Shown here in pieces: positions 5,684 through 12,188 of a DNA stretch of 12,341 nt (position 1 is its first letter; the number at the start of each line of letters is the position of its first letter). The translations under genes and the position numbers were made by a program. The DNA is from JAULUH01 sp032111745 (GTDB taxonomy: Bacteria > Chloroflexota > Anaerolineae > JAAEKA01). The notes beneath the pieces were generated by a model. It saw only the letters and a list, made by a program, of their open reading frames with translations, ran no database searches and had not been told where the DNA came from. Where the stretch lies: the NCBI GenBank assembly GCA_032111745.1, contig JAULUH010000571.1, positions 1 through 12,341 on the forward strand. Reading direction: 5' to 3'.

Positions 5684-6673
5684 TTGCCTGAGCAACCTTT
5701 TGCCTCGGTAATCATTCCGAACTACAACGGCAGGGACTTGTTGGCGACGTGCCTGCGCGGCCTGGAACGCCAGTCGATGCCGCGGGAGCGCTTCGAGGTG
5801 ATCGTGGTGGACGACGCGTCGACGGATGGGTCGCTGGCGATGGTACGGGAGAGCTTTCCCGGGGTGCGGGTGGTGGCGCTGGAAGAGAACCAGGGCTTTG
5901 TGCGGGCGTGCAACGCGGGGGTCGAGGGGGCGAAGGCCGGCCGGGGTGACGTGGTGGTGCTGTTGAACAACGACACGGAGGCGGAGCCCGGCTGGCTGGA
6001 GGCGCTGGTGACGGCGCTGGTGGAGCACCCCGAGGCCGGCTCGGCGGCGAGCAAGATGCTGCTGTTTGACCGACGGGACACGCTGCACACGGCGGGCGAC
6101 CTGATGGGTGCGGACGGCATCCCGCGCAACCGGGGGGTGTGGCAGACGGATGAGGGGCAGTACGACGCGGATGTGTGGGTGTTCGGGGCCTGCGGCGGCG
6201 CGGCGGCGTACCGGCGGGAGGCGTGGGATGAGGCCGGCGGCTTCGACGAGGCGCTGTTCATGTACCTGGAGGACGTGGACCTGGCCTGGCGGCTGCAGCT
6301 GCGGGGGTGGAAGTGTTTGTATGTGCCGGAGGCGCGGATCTATCACTATTTGAGCGCGACGGGGGGCGGGTCGCTGGCGAGCTATTACACGGGTCGCAAT
6401 ACGCTGTGGGTGATCGGGCGCAACTGGCCGGGTGAGCTGCTGCGGCGGCATGGGCGGGCGATTGTAGCGGCGCAGGTGCGTATTGCGGCTGAGGCGCTGC
6501 GGGCGTGGCGGGGTGAGGCGGCGCGGGCGCGGCTGCGCGGGCAGGTGGCGGGGGCGGCGGGGGGGGGGGGGGTGCGGCGGCAGCGCGCGGAGATTCAGAG
6601 GACGCGGGTAGTGGAGGTGGAGGTGTTGGAGGAGGTGTTGGTGGGAGGGCGCCGGTCGTCTGGATCACGATAA
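5684..6673 (+). CDS. Family 2 glycosyltransferase with a G14 tract near its 3' end
   Basis: A 329-residue GT-A-fold glycosyltransferase, probably acting at the inner face of the membrane in surface glycan assembly. SVIIPNYNGRD (8-18), VVDDASTDGS (41-50), LLNNDTEAEPGWL (93-105, the metal-binding NDT site) and EDVDLAWRLQLRGWKCLYVP (196-215) are classic GT2 landmarks. No strong membrane helix is seen. An in-frame TGA at 5675 forces the start to the TTG at 5684; its ribosome site is weak. The gene follows the reductase by 31 bases and is likely co-transcribed. Codons 292-297 lie in a run of 14 G (6559-6572), so a one-base slip would change the C-terminus. The tail after the tract (RRQRAEIQRTR) is basic and fits the usual end of this kind of GT2, so the present frame is probably the intact one. 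Acceptor and donor are unknown. Confidence 0.88.
   Translation: MPEQPFASVIIPNYNGRDLLATCLRGLERQSMPRERFEVIVVDDASTDGSLAMVRESFPGVRVVALEENQGFVRACNAGVEGAKAGRGDVVVLLNNDTEAEPGWLEALVTALVEHPEAGSAASKMLLFDRRDTLHTAGDLMGADGIPRNRGVWQTDEGQYDADVWVFGACGGAAAYRREAWDEAGGFDEALFMYLEDVDLAWRLQLRGWKCLYVPEARIYHYLSATGGGSLASYYTGRNTLWVIGRNWPGELLRRHGRAIVAAQVRIAAEALRAWRGEAARARLRGQVAGAAGGGGVRRQRAEIQRTRVVEVEVLEEVLVGGRRSSGSR
6559..6572 (+). repeat. Homopolymer of 14 G inside the glycosyltransferase gene
   Basis: Fourteen consecutive G spanning codons 292-297. With 14 G the protein is 329 aa; with 13 G the frame would stop at the TAG at 6609 (308 aa); with 15 G it would run to the TAG at 6826 (381 aa) with a Gly-rich tail. Length is also error-prone in sequencing. 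Confidence 0.85.
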
Positions 6674-6716
6674 CGCGAAGAACCGCGAAGGGCGCGGAGC
6701 GTGAAGGGCACGAAGG
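6672..6716. repeat. Degenerate short tandem CGCGAAG / CACGAAG repeat
   Basis: Successive units resembling ACGCGAAG, CCGCGAAGG, GCGTGAAGG and GCACGAAGG follow the glycosyltransferase stop. The same unit family builds the tandem array at the right end of the window, so this is a dispersed low-complexity element. Confidence 0.65.
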
Positions 6717-6723
6717 GGGAACC

Positions 6724-6749
6724 GAAGGGCGAGGAGACCTCGCTCCTAC
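6724..6749 (+). repeat. Hairpin element GGGCGAGG-AGA-CCTCGCTC, copy 2
   Basis: The stem 6727-6734 pairs with 6738-6745 (one G-T pair) around AGA, flanked by GAA and CTAC as in the copy at 4723-4748. The G-C pair 4731-4739 of copy 1 is replaced here by A-T at 6732-6740, so pairing is kept. Confidence 0.75.
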
Positions 6750-6769
6750 GACGTGGGGATTGAGGGGCC

Positions 6770-6798
6770 TTGCAGGCGCGTTGGTTTGGAGGTACAAT
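6770..6798 (+). promoter_or_regulatory. Promoter of the STAS-domain gene
   Basis: TTGCAG (6770-6775), a 17-bp spacer, and TACAAT (6793-6798). The start codon is at 6852. Same layout as the promoter at 4671-4699. Confidence 0.65.
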
Positions 6799-6851
6799 TC
6801 GGGGGCAGGGTGGCGAGCGGCAGGTTAGGGCAGGTTCAAGGAGGAAGGGTG

Positions 6852-7199
6852 ATGGCGGAATCCAGGATCGAACACACGGAGCTGAAGCGCTGCGATTTGA
6901 TCAAGCTGGTTGGGCGCTTCGATAGCAGCCAGGCCAAGCAGGTAGGCGAGGGGTTTGCGGAGCTGATGAATGGTGGCCGCTATTGTTTTGTGCTGGACCT
7001 GAGCGAGACGCTGTCGTTCAGCAGTGCGGTGCTGCGGGAGGTGCTGGTGGCGCAGAACAGGGCCCGGCAGTGGCTTCACGGCGGAGATATTTACCTGGCA
7101 GCGCTGTCCCCGCGCATGGCGGAGATTCTGGATCTGACGGGGCTGCAGCCGCTGTTTAAGGTGTACGATACGGTGGAGGAAGCAGTCGGGGCGTGGTAA
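6852..7199 (+). CDS. STAS-domain protein (anti-anti-sigma-factor-like)
   Basis: A 115-residue single-domain protein. The order ELKRCDLIKLVGRFDSSQAK (9-28), CFVLDLSETLSFSSAVLREV (45-64) and a C-terminal LTGLQPLFKVYDTVEEAV (95-112) matches the STAS fold of SpoIIAA/RsbV antagonists, which bind anti-sigma kinases and are switched by serine phosphorylation. The usual DSSG signature reads FSSA here, with S57/S58 as candidate phospho-sites and the Asp and Gly missing; binding without phospho-switching is therefore possible. No kinase or phosphatase partner is in the window. The ATG at 6852 has AAGGAGG seven bases upstream; a frame open from 6753 spans the promoter and is rejected. Single-gene unit closed by the hairpins at 7203-7278. 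Confidence 0.8.
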   Translation: MAESRIEHTELKRCDLIKLVGRFDSSQAKQVGEGFAELMNGGRYCFVLDLSETLSFSSAVLREVLVAQNRARQWLHGGDIYLAALSPRMAEILDLTGLQPLFKVYDTVEEAVGAW

Positions 7200-7202
7200 T
7201 AA

Positions 7203-7232
7203 ACTGGTCCAGTCTTCGGAGACTGGACCAGT
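7203..7232. terminator. Hairpin 1 between convergent genes (13-bp stem)
   Basis: The arm 7203-7215 is exactly complementary to 7220-7232, loop TCGG. It begins three bases after the STAS stop. There is no long T-run, so it may be a partial or two-way terminator or a palindromic repeat. Confidence 0.6.
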
Positions 7233-7248
7233 CTGTTGACTGCGCCAG

Positions 7249-7278
7249 ACGGGACCGGTTTTCCGAAACCGGTCCCGT
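7249..7278. terminator. Hairpin 2 between convergent genes (13-bp stem, T-rich exit)
   Basis: The arm 7249-7261 is exactly complementary to 7266-7278, loop TCCG. On the plus strand it is followed by TTCTTGG, which gives a moderate intrinsic-terminator look for the STAS gene; on the minus strand it follows the stop of the 163-aa gene by seven bases. Confidence 0.65.
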
Positions 7279-7285
7279 TTCTTGG

Positions 7286-7777
7286 TTACTCCTCCGTCTC
7301 GGGGAGCTCTTCCCACTCGCCGATGGTCCAGGCGCCGGCGGTGATGACAAGGGTGACGTATTTGCCGGCGGAGAAGACGAAAACGGGGGCGCCGTCCTCG
7401 GTTTCGGCGACCTCGGAGAGGACGCTCTCGCGGTCGACCATGGCGACGAGGGCTTTTTCCATCGCAGGCATGCCCACCAGGGGCTCGCTCTCGGGGTCCA
7501 GGTAGAGCAGGGCGCCGTAGAGCTCCAGGGTGGCGTTGTCCTCGAGGAAGAGGTCCAGGTCCAGAAGCTGGCGGGCGCTGCTTTCGACGGGCTCCTCCTC
7601 CAGCTCGTCGGCCAGGGAGCTGTCCCAGAAGGAGAGGCCGACGACGACGCTGCCCTCCAGATCGACGAGCTCTTGATAGGCCTCTTCGGTCAACTCGGTT
7701 TCCAGGGTGTCCTCTTCGAGGAGCTCGAGCAGATCTTCCTCTTCGTTATGTTCTGAGCGGCCGTTAGTAGATGGCAT
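7286..7777 (-). CDS. Hypothetical acidic protein
   Basis: A 163-residue, strongly acidic protein (Glu/Asp clusters in residues 1-40 and at the C-terminus). No signal peptide or membrane segment is visible. After an acidic head, residues 43-52 (SVVVGLSFWD) and 138-154 (KYVTLVITAGAWTIGEW) look like beta strands of a small globular domain, with a leucine-rich acidic middle. I do not recognise a family. The ATG at 7777 is preceded by AAGGAG at eight bases spacing, and the TAA is followed at once by the paired hairpins. It lies 69 bases after the M23-like gene on the same strand, so it is probably the last gene of that transcript. Real gene by start, stop and composition; function unknown. Confidence 0.75.
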   Translation of the reverse strand: MPSTNGRSEHNEEEDLLELLEEDTLETELTEEAYQELVDLEGSVVVGLSFWDSSLADELEEEPVESSARQLLDLDLFLEDNATLELYGALLYLDPESEPLVGMPAMEKALVAMVDRESVLSEVAETEDGAPVFVFSAGKYVTLVITAGAWTIGEWEELPETEE

Positions 7778-7846
7778 GGGTGTTTCTCCTTGTTCTGTGT
7801 GATCTGGCCGTGGTGGTAGGCCGGGCCAGGGGAATGGTTTTTTGCG

Positions 7847-8854
7847 TCAGGAGGCCGGGCTGACGATCAGGCGGGCAGGGATGCTGGCCTGCCTGACCAG
7901 GTCGCCGACGGCCCGGAAGTTGTGAAAGCGCACGGGCAGGCCCTGGTCCACGAAGAGGTGGGGGCCATTTTGCAGGTGGTAGTGCAGGTGGGGGCCGGGG
8001 GATTGGCCGGAGTTGCCGACGGCAGCGATCTCCTGGCCGCGCTTGACGGTGTCGCCCTGGCGCACGCGCACGCTGCCAGTCTGCAGGTGGGCCAGGAAGC
8101 TGAACTCGCCGTGGCCATGGGCGAGGACGATGAGGTTGCCGGCGACGCGGGTGAGGTCACCGGCGATGGCCGCGGAGTCCAGGGGCTCGGCGGGGGACTG
8201 GTCGGGCATGTCGTCGCGCACCAGCACGACCTTGCCGCTGGCCGGGGCGAGGATGGGCTGGCCGAAGCTGTAATGGTCGCGGTTGTCCATGCCGCTGCCG
8301 CTGAAGGTGCGGCCGTCTGGCCCCAGGCGGACGAAGTCGTAGGCGAAGGCCCAGCTGATGGGCTCGGCCTTGTGCAGGCCGGTCCAGTCGTTGCCGGTGA
8401 TAGCCCACCAGTTGCCGTTGCTAAAGGGCAGGTGCAGGCGCACGCGCTGCTCGTGGTAGACCAGGGGGGCCTCGGCCACGGCTGAGACCACGGCCCGGGT
8501 GTCGTGGTCGAAGCCGGCGATGCTGACCCGCACGTTGTGCAGGTGCAGGAGGCCCTGTTCCAGGAAGTAGCAGCGGCGCAGGGCCAGCCCCAGGCCGGGA
8601 GCCACGCCGTACTGGCCGCCGGTGAGCTCCTCCAGGGCGGCCTTGCCCAGGCGCTGGCGCACGAAGACCACGTGTTCGTTCTGATCGAAGACGCGCCACA
8701 CGACGTCGGTGAGGACGATGGGCCGGTTGCCGGTGATGCCCACCTCCATGACAAACTCCTGGGCCGGGCCGAGGCTGGGGTGGGGCAGCTGGTCGTACAC
8801 GCCGACGTACACCTGGGCCGGGCGGATCTCCAGGCGCAGCTCAGGGGTGATCAC
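7847..8854 (-). CDS. M23 (LytM-like) peptidase-domain protein without a signal peptide
   Basis: A 335-residue protein. The C-terminal half carries the M23 peptidase pattern: H161 and D173 (LHKAEPISWAFAYDF), the strand segment GQPILAPASGKVVLV (198-212), NLIVLAHGHGEFSFLAHLQ (240-258) and the HxH zinc motif H289-H291 in PHLHYHLQN. LasA-like spacing of the first His and Asp fits the H161/D173 pair. Known M23 enzymes cut peptidoglycan cross-bridges or cell-wall peptides outside the cell. The first 140 residues form an unrecognised beta-rich domain, and no signal peptide or membrane helix is seen, which is odd for a wall hydrolase. The start is GTG at 8854, overlapping the upstream TGA as GTGA. Role in or outside the cell is open. 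Confidence 0.82.
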   Translation of the reverse strand: MITPELRLEIRPAQVYVGVYDQLPHPSLGPAQEFVMEVGITGNRPIVLTDVVWRVFDQNEHVVFVRQRLGKAALEELTGGQYGVAPGLGLALRRCYFLEQGLLHLHNVRVSIAGFDHDTRAVVSAVAEAPLVYHEQRVRLHLPFSNGNWWAITGNDWTGLHKAEPISWAFAYDFVRLGPDGRTFSGSGMDNRDHYSFGQPILAPASGKVVLVRDDMPDQSPAEPLDSAAIAGDLTRVAGNLIVLAHGHGEFSFLAHLQTGSVRVRQGDTVKRGQEIAAVGNSGQSPGPHLHYHLQNGPHLFVDQGLPVRFHNFRAVGDLVRQASIPARLIVSPAS

Positions 8855-9573
8855 CGCGCGTTGTCCCCTGCGGCGGAAAACTCGGCGGCGAAGCGCTCCA
8901 GGACACTGCGGATCTCGCCAGTGAGGTCGAGGAAGGCCGAGGCCAGGCGCGGCAGGTCGTGGAGCTCCTGCTCGAGGATCCAGAAATGGCGGGCCAGGAT
9001 GCTGGAGAGGGCGAGGGTCTCGCCGGCAAAGGTAGCCTTGGCGTCGACGACGAGGATGTTCTCGTGGTCGACCAGGTCGCCGTAGACCTGGCGGATGCGG
9101 CGGGCCACCTGTTCGATGCCGACGTCGCTGTCGAGCTGGTCCACGAAGTCGCTGGGGAGGTAGTATTCGATCTCGAGCTCGGTGTAGACCTGGGCGGTGC
9201 CGGGCTCGTGGTCGCACTCGGCATCGTCGTCGTGGTAGAGGGAGCAGAAGGCGTCGTCGCCGTCCATGCTGAGCGCGGTGTATTCGGAGGGCCAGTAGAA
9301 GCTCATCTCCGCGCGCAGGTGGTAGGGCGGATCCCAGTCGTCGGGCACGCAGCAGGCCTTGAACTCTCGCTCCAGGGTGTTGATGTCGAGGGTGTTGGAG
9401 ATGGCGTAGAGCTGCAGGTCGCTCTGGGAGCAGGCCCACATCCAGGTGGCGACGACCTGCTCGTAGCTGACGTAGGTATTGCTGAAGGCCGATGGATCGA
9501 AGTCGACGTCGGGGATCAGGTCCTCGTGATCCTCGGGCACGCCGTTTCCGTTGGTTCTGCCCTTGCCGGACAT
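8851..9573 (-). CDS. Hypothetical acidic protein, coupled to the M23-like gene
   Basis: A 240-residue soluble protein that I do not recognise. Residues 14-30 are Asp/Glu-rich, residues 89-140 contain many aromatics and acids (EMSFYWPSEY, then EIEYYLPSDF) suggesting beta structure, and residues 150-235 look helical with a possible coiled segment. Cysteines at 48, 74, 75, 110 and 120 are scattered without a clear metal motif. The stop overlaps the start of the M23-like gene as GTGA, a strong sign that both products are used together. I choose ATG 9573; an ATG nine bases earlier is too close to the AGGAG (one base gap). A promoter lies about 90 bases upstream. Confidence 0.72.
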   Translation of the reverse strand: MSGKGRTNGNGVPEDHEDLIPDVDFDPSAFSNTYVSYEQVVATWMWACSQSDLQLYAISNTLDINTLEREFKACCVPDDWDPPYHLRAEMSFYWPSEYTALSMDGDDAFCSLYHDDDAECDHEPGTAQVYTELEIEYYLPSDFVDQLDSDVGIEQVARRIRQVYGDLVDHENILVVDAKATFAGETLALSSILARHFWILEQELHDLPRLASAFLDLTGEIRSVLERFAAEFSAAGDNAR

Positions 9574-9600
9574 CCCTCTCATACTCCTGTGGGTGATGGG

Positions 9601-9618
9601 CGCCGGCACACGCCGGCG
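9601..9618 (-). promoter_or_regulatory. Leader hairpin upstream of the three-gene M23 operon
   Basis: CGCCGGC (9601-9607) pairs with GCCGGCG (9612-9618) around ACAC. It falls within the predicted 5' leader, about 28 bases before the start codon, so it could affect translation or be incidental in GC-rich DNA. Confidence 0.4.
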
Positions 9619-9662
9619 AGCCGCGAGCGCCCGCGGGGCGGCTTCCAGGCGGCTGTTGCGGC

Positions 9663-9691
9663 ATAGTAGCACAGAGTAGGCGCCTCCGCAA
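9663..9691 (-). promoter_or_regulatory. Promoter of the three-gene M23 operon
   Basis: On the minus strand TTGCGG (9691-9686), a 17-bp spacer and TACTAT (9668-9663). The first gene starts at 9573. Same layout as the two plus-strand promoters. Confidence 0.62.
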
Positions 9692-9719
9692 CTTTGCCAG
9701 GGCACAGGCACCGGAGAGG

Positions 9720-9847
9720 AACCGCAGAGGCGCAGAGAGCGCAAAGCCGATCCCTGGGCCGGAGAAGCCGGAGCAGAAGCGGAGGGTAACCGCAGAGGCG
9801 CAGAGAGCGCAAAGCCGACCCCTGGGTCGGAGAAGCCGGAGCGGAAG
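9720..9847. repeat. Tandem duplication, two 60-base copies with 68-bp period
   Basis: Copies at 9720-9779 and 9788-9847 differ at only three positions. Each begins AACCGCAGAGGCGCAGAGAG, a form of dispersed repeat I have seen in Chloroflexi-type genomes. Copy 2 contains a perfect CCGACCC-CT-GGGTCGG hairpin, degraded in copy 1. No gene is present in 9574-9879. Confidence 0.85.
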
Positions 9848-9879
9848 AATCCGTGTGGGGGTAGGTCAGAGCAAAGGCC

Positions 9880-11841
9880 TCAAGCCGGCTGCTCCTGGCG
9901 GAACTGGGTTTCGTAGAGCTGGGCGTAGAGGCCGTCCTTCGCCAGCAGCTCGGCGTGGGTGCCCTGCTCTACCAGGTGCCCCTCGTCCAGGACCAGGATG
10001 GTGTCGGCGGCCAGGATGGTGGAGAGGCGGTGGGCGATGACCACGCTGGTGCGGTTCTGCAGCAGGGGCTCCAGCGCGGCCTGGATCAGGGCCTCGTTCT
10101 CCGAGTCCAGGTGGGAGGTGGCCTCGTCCAGGATCAGGATGCGGGGGTTCTTGAGGATGACGCGGGCAATGGAGAGGCGCTGCTTCTCGCCGCCGCTGAG
10201 GCGATAGCCGCGCTCGCCGACCACGGTGTCGTAGCCCTCGGACAGGCGGGCGATGAAGTCGTGGATGTTGGCGGCCTGGCAGGCGGCGATCAGCTCGGCC
10301 TCGGTGGCATCGGGCCTGGCGTAGAGCAGGTTCTGGCGGATGGTGTCGTGGAAGAGGTAGGTCTCCTGGGTGACGATGCCGAGCTGCTCGGCCAGGGATT
10401 CCTGGGTAACCTCGCGCAGGTCATGGCCGTCCACGGTGATGCGGCCCTCGGTGACGTCGTAGAGGCGAGGCAAGAGGTAGGTGATGGTGGTCTTGCCGGC
10501 GCCGCTGCGGCCGACCAGGGCCACCAGCTGGCCGGGCTCGATCTCGGCGGTGAAATCGTGCAGGGCCCAGCGCCGGGAGGCAATGGGGGCGAACCAGGGG
10601 CTGGGGGTGCCGTCGATGCCCTGGCCGGCGCCGTTCTGGCCGTTGGTGGCGGGGGCTGGCAGCTGGGGCTGGGCGGCGGGCGGGGGTGGCGGCTCGCCGG
10701 GGGTACCCTCGGCGGCGGGCGTGTCAGACAGATAGGTAAAGGAGACGTCCTCGAAGCGGATGTGGCCGGCCACGTCCTCCAGCACGATGGCGTTGGGCCG
10801 GTCGGTGATTTCGACGGGCAGGTCCAGGTATTCGAAGACGCGCTCGAAGCTGACCATGGACTGCACGAACTCGACCTGGATGTTGGAGAGGGAGGAGATG
10901 GGGCCGTAGAGGCGGGTGAGGTAGGCGGCGAAGGCGACGATGGTGCCGACAGTGAGGGCGCCTTCAATGGCCAGGTAGCCGCCGGCCCAGTAGACCAGGG
11001 CGGTGCCGATGGCGCTGGCCAGGCCCAGGCCGAGGAAGAACCAGCGGCCGACCAGGGCGCGGCGGACGCCGATGTCGCGCACCTGGGCATCGACCACGGC
11101 GAAGCGCTCCACCTCCTGGCGCTGGCGGCCGAAGGTTTTCACCAACAGCGCGCCGTTGATGCCGAGGGTCTCGGAGATGATATTGCTCATGTCGGCGTTG
11201 TAGTCCAGGGCCTGGCGGCGGATATCGCGCAGGATGCGGGCCACGCGACGGGAGGGCAGGATGAAGAGGGGCAACACGACGACGGCCAGCAGGGTCAGCC
11301 GCCACTCGATGGAGATCATGACTACCAGGGTAGAGACGAGGGTGACCAGGTTGACGACGATGGTGGGCAGGGTGCCGGTGATGGCGTTCTGAGCCCCCAC
11401 GACGTCGTTGTTGAAGCGGGAGATGATCTCGCCAGACTTGGTGTAGGTGAAGAAGCGCAGGGCCATGCGCTGCAGGTGGGCGTACATCTCCAGGCGCAGG
11501 TCGTGGATGATGCCCTCGCCGGCGCGGGAGCTGAAGTAGCGCTCCACGACCTCGATGAGGCCGGTGAGCAGGGGGATGGCGATGAGGGCCAGGGCGAGGA
11601 TGTTGAGCCGGCGCATGTCGCCCTCGGGGATGACGTGGTCGATGAGCTGGCGCAGGATGAGGGGCGGGATGAGCTGCAGCAGCGAGACCGCGACGATGGT
11701 GACCAGGACGATCAGGACCATCCACCAGTAGGGGCGGGCGTAGTGGGCGACGCGGACCAGCAGGGCGCGGTCGACCTTGGGTTTGCCTTGGGATGGGTCG
11801 TAGCTGATGAGGCTCCACCATCCTCCACTTCCGTGGGCCAT
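9880..11841 (-). CDS. ABC transporter, fused permease and ATP-binding protein (half-exporter type)
   Basis: A 653-residue half-transporter that should work as a dimer in the inner membrane. The membrane domain spans about 30-330 with helices near 40-65, 80-98, 158-178, 180-198, 266-290 and 296-312. The ATPase domain has A-loop Y370, Walker A GRSGAGKT (444-451), Q-loop Q492, signature LSGGE (548-552), Walker B ILILDE (568-573) and switch H604, so it should hydrolyse ATP. Substrate is unknown; the family exports lipids, drugs or peptides. Residues about 371-423 form a Pro/Gly/Ala-rich insert between the first two ATPase strands, where family members usually have a short loop. The ATG at 11841 has GGAG upstream; a longer frame to 12240 runs through the small gene and tandem repeats and is rejected. 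Confidence 0.93.
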   Translation of the reverse strand: MAHGSGGWWSLISYDPSQGKPKVDRALLVRVAHYARPYWWMVLIVLVTIVAVSLLQLIPPLILRQLIDHVIPEGDMRRLNILALALIAIPLLTGLIEVVERYFSSRAGEGIIHDLRLEMYAHLQRMALRFFTYTKSGEIISRFNNDVVGAQNAITGTLPTIVVNLVTLVSTLVVMISIEWRLTLLAVVVLPLFILPSRRVARILRDIRRQALDYNADMSNIISETLGINGALLVKTFGRQRQEVERFAVVDAQVRDIGVRRALVGRWFFLGLGLASAIGTALVYWAGGYLAIEGALTVGTIVAFAAYLTRLYGPISSLSNIQVEFVQSMVSFERVFEYLDLPVEITDRPNAIVLEDVAGHIRFEDVSFTYLSDTPAAEGTPGEPPPPPAAQPQLPAPATNGQNGAGQGIDGTPSPWFAPIASRRWALHDFTAEIEPGQLVALVGRSGAGKTTITYLLPRLYDVTEGRITVDGHDLREVTQESLAEQLGIVTQETYLFHDTIRQNLLYARPDATEAELIAACQAANIHDFIARLSEGYDTVVGERGYRLSGGEKQRLSIARVILKNPRILILDEATSHLDSENEALIQAALEPLLQNRTSVVIAHRLSTILAADTILVLDEGHLVEQGTHAELLAKDGLYAQLYETQFRQEQPA

Positions 11842-11881
11842 GCGTTTCTCTCCAAAGCGGGGGCGTGACTTCCCGGTGATG

Positions 11882-12076
11882 CTAGCGGCTCCGATCGATT
11901 TGCTGGCGCAGGCGAGCTTCCTCGGCCATGAGCGCGTCCAGCTCTGCCTCCAGGGCTGCAGCGCGGCGCTGGCTGTGGGGGTCGGGTTTGGCGCGGGCGG
12001 CCTCCAGCTGGCGGCGGGTGCGCTGGATGCCGGCGATGATCTCGTGCTTGCGCGCGATGAGCTGGGTGCGGTCCAT
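11882..12076 (-). CDS. Small coiled-coil protein upstream of the ABC transporter
   Basis: A 64-residue, highly charged and almost wholly helical protein with two likely coiled-coil stretches, residues 3-28 and 37-62, split by a Pro-containing turn (KPDPHS, 30-35). No membrane segment or signal peptide. It ends 40 bases before the ABC transporter start on the same strand, so the two are probably co-transcribed. The ATG at 12076 lacks a clear ribosome site; the frame stays open upstream into the repeat array, but that extension is not protein-like. A helical-hairpin regulator or scaffold is possible; I know of no named family that fits. Confidence 0.6.
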   Translation of the reverse strand: MDRTQLIARKHEIIAGIQRTRRQLEAARAKPDPHSQRRAAALEAELDALMAEEARLRQQIDRSR

Positions 12077-12116
12077 CGATAGATGCGGTCGCTGGTAGTT
12101 GTACCAGAGCGAATGC

Positions 12117-12158
12117 CTGTTAGATGACAAGTGTAACAGAGGTGGAGGGAGGAGACAA
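12117..12158 (-). promoter_or_regulatory. Possible promoter with overlapping operator-like dyad
   Basis: On the minus strand TTGTCT (12158-12153), 16 bp, then TTACAC (12136-12131). A dyad CTGTTA (12117-12122) and TAACAG (12134-12139) with an 11-base centre overlaps the -10. Both are modest matches; a repressor site at the head of the transporter operon is a guess. Confidence 0.3.
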
Positions 12159-12188
12159 GTGGGGAGGTTACGATTGGAGGGAGCGGGT

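Noticed and set aside
6674..6851. True frame shift in the glycosyltransferase with an extended C-terminus
   Set aside because: The 15-G reading would give a Gly-rich tail through repeats and a promoter; the 14-G frame gives a sensible basic tail, so the shown frame is kept.
9955..11868. 637-aa open frame on the plus strand opposite the ABC transporter
   Set aside because: Repetitive Gly/Asp/Val/Ala composition, no domain pattern, exact antisense of a clear ABC gene.
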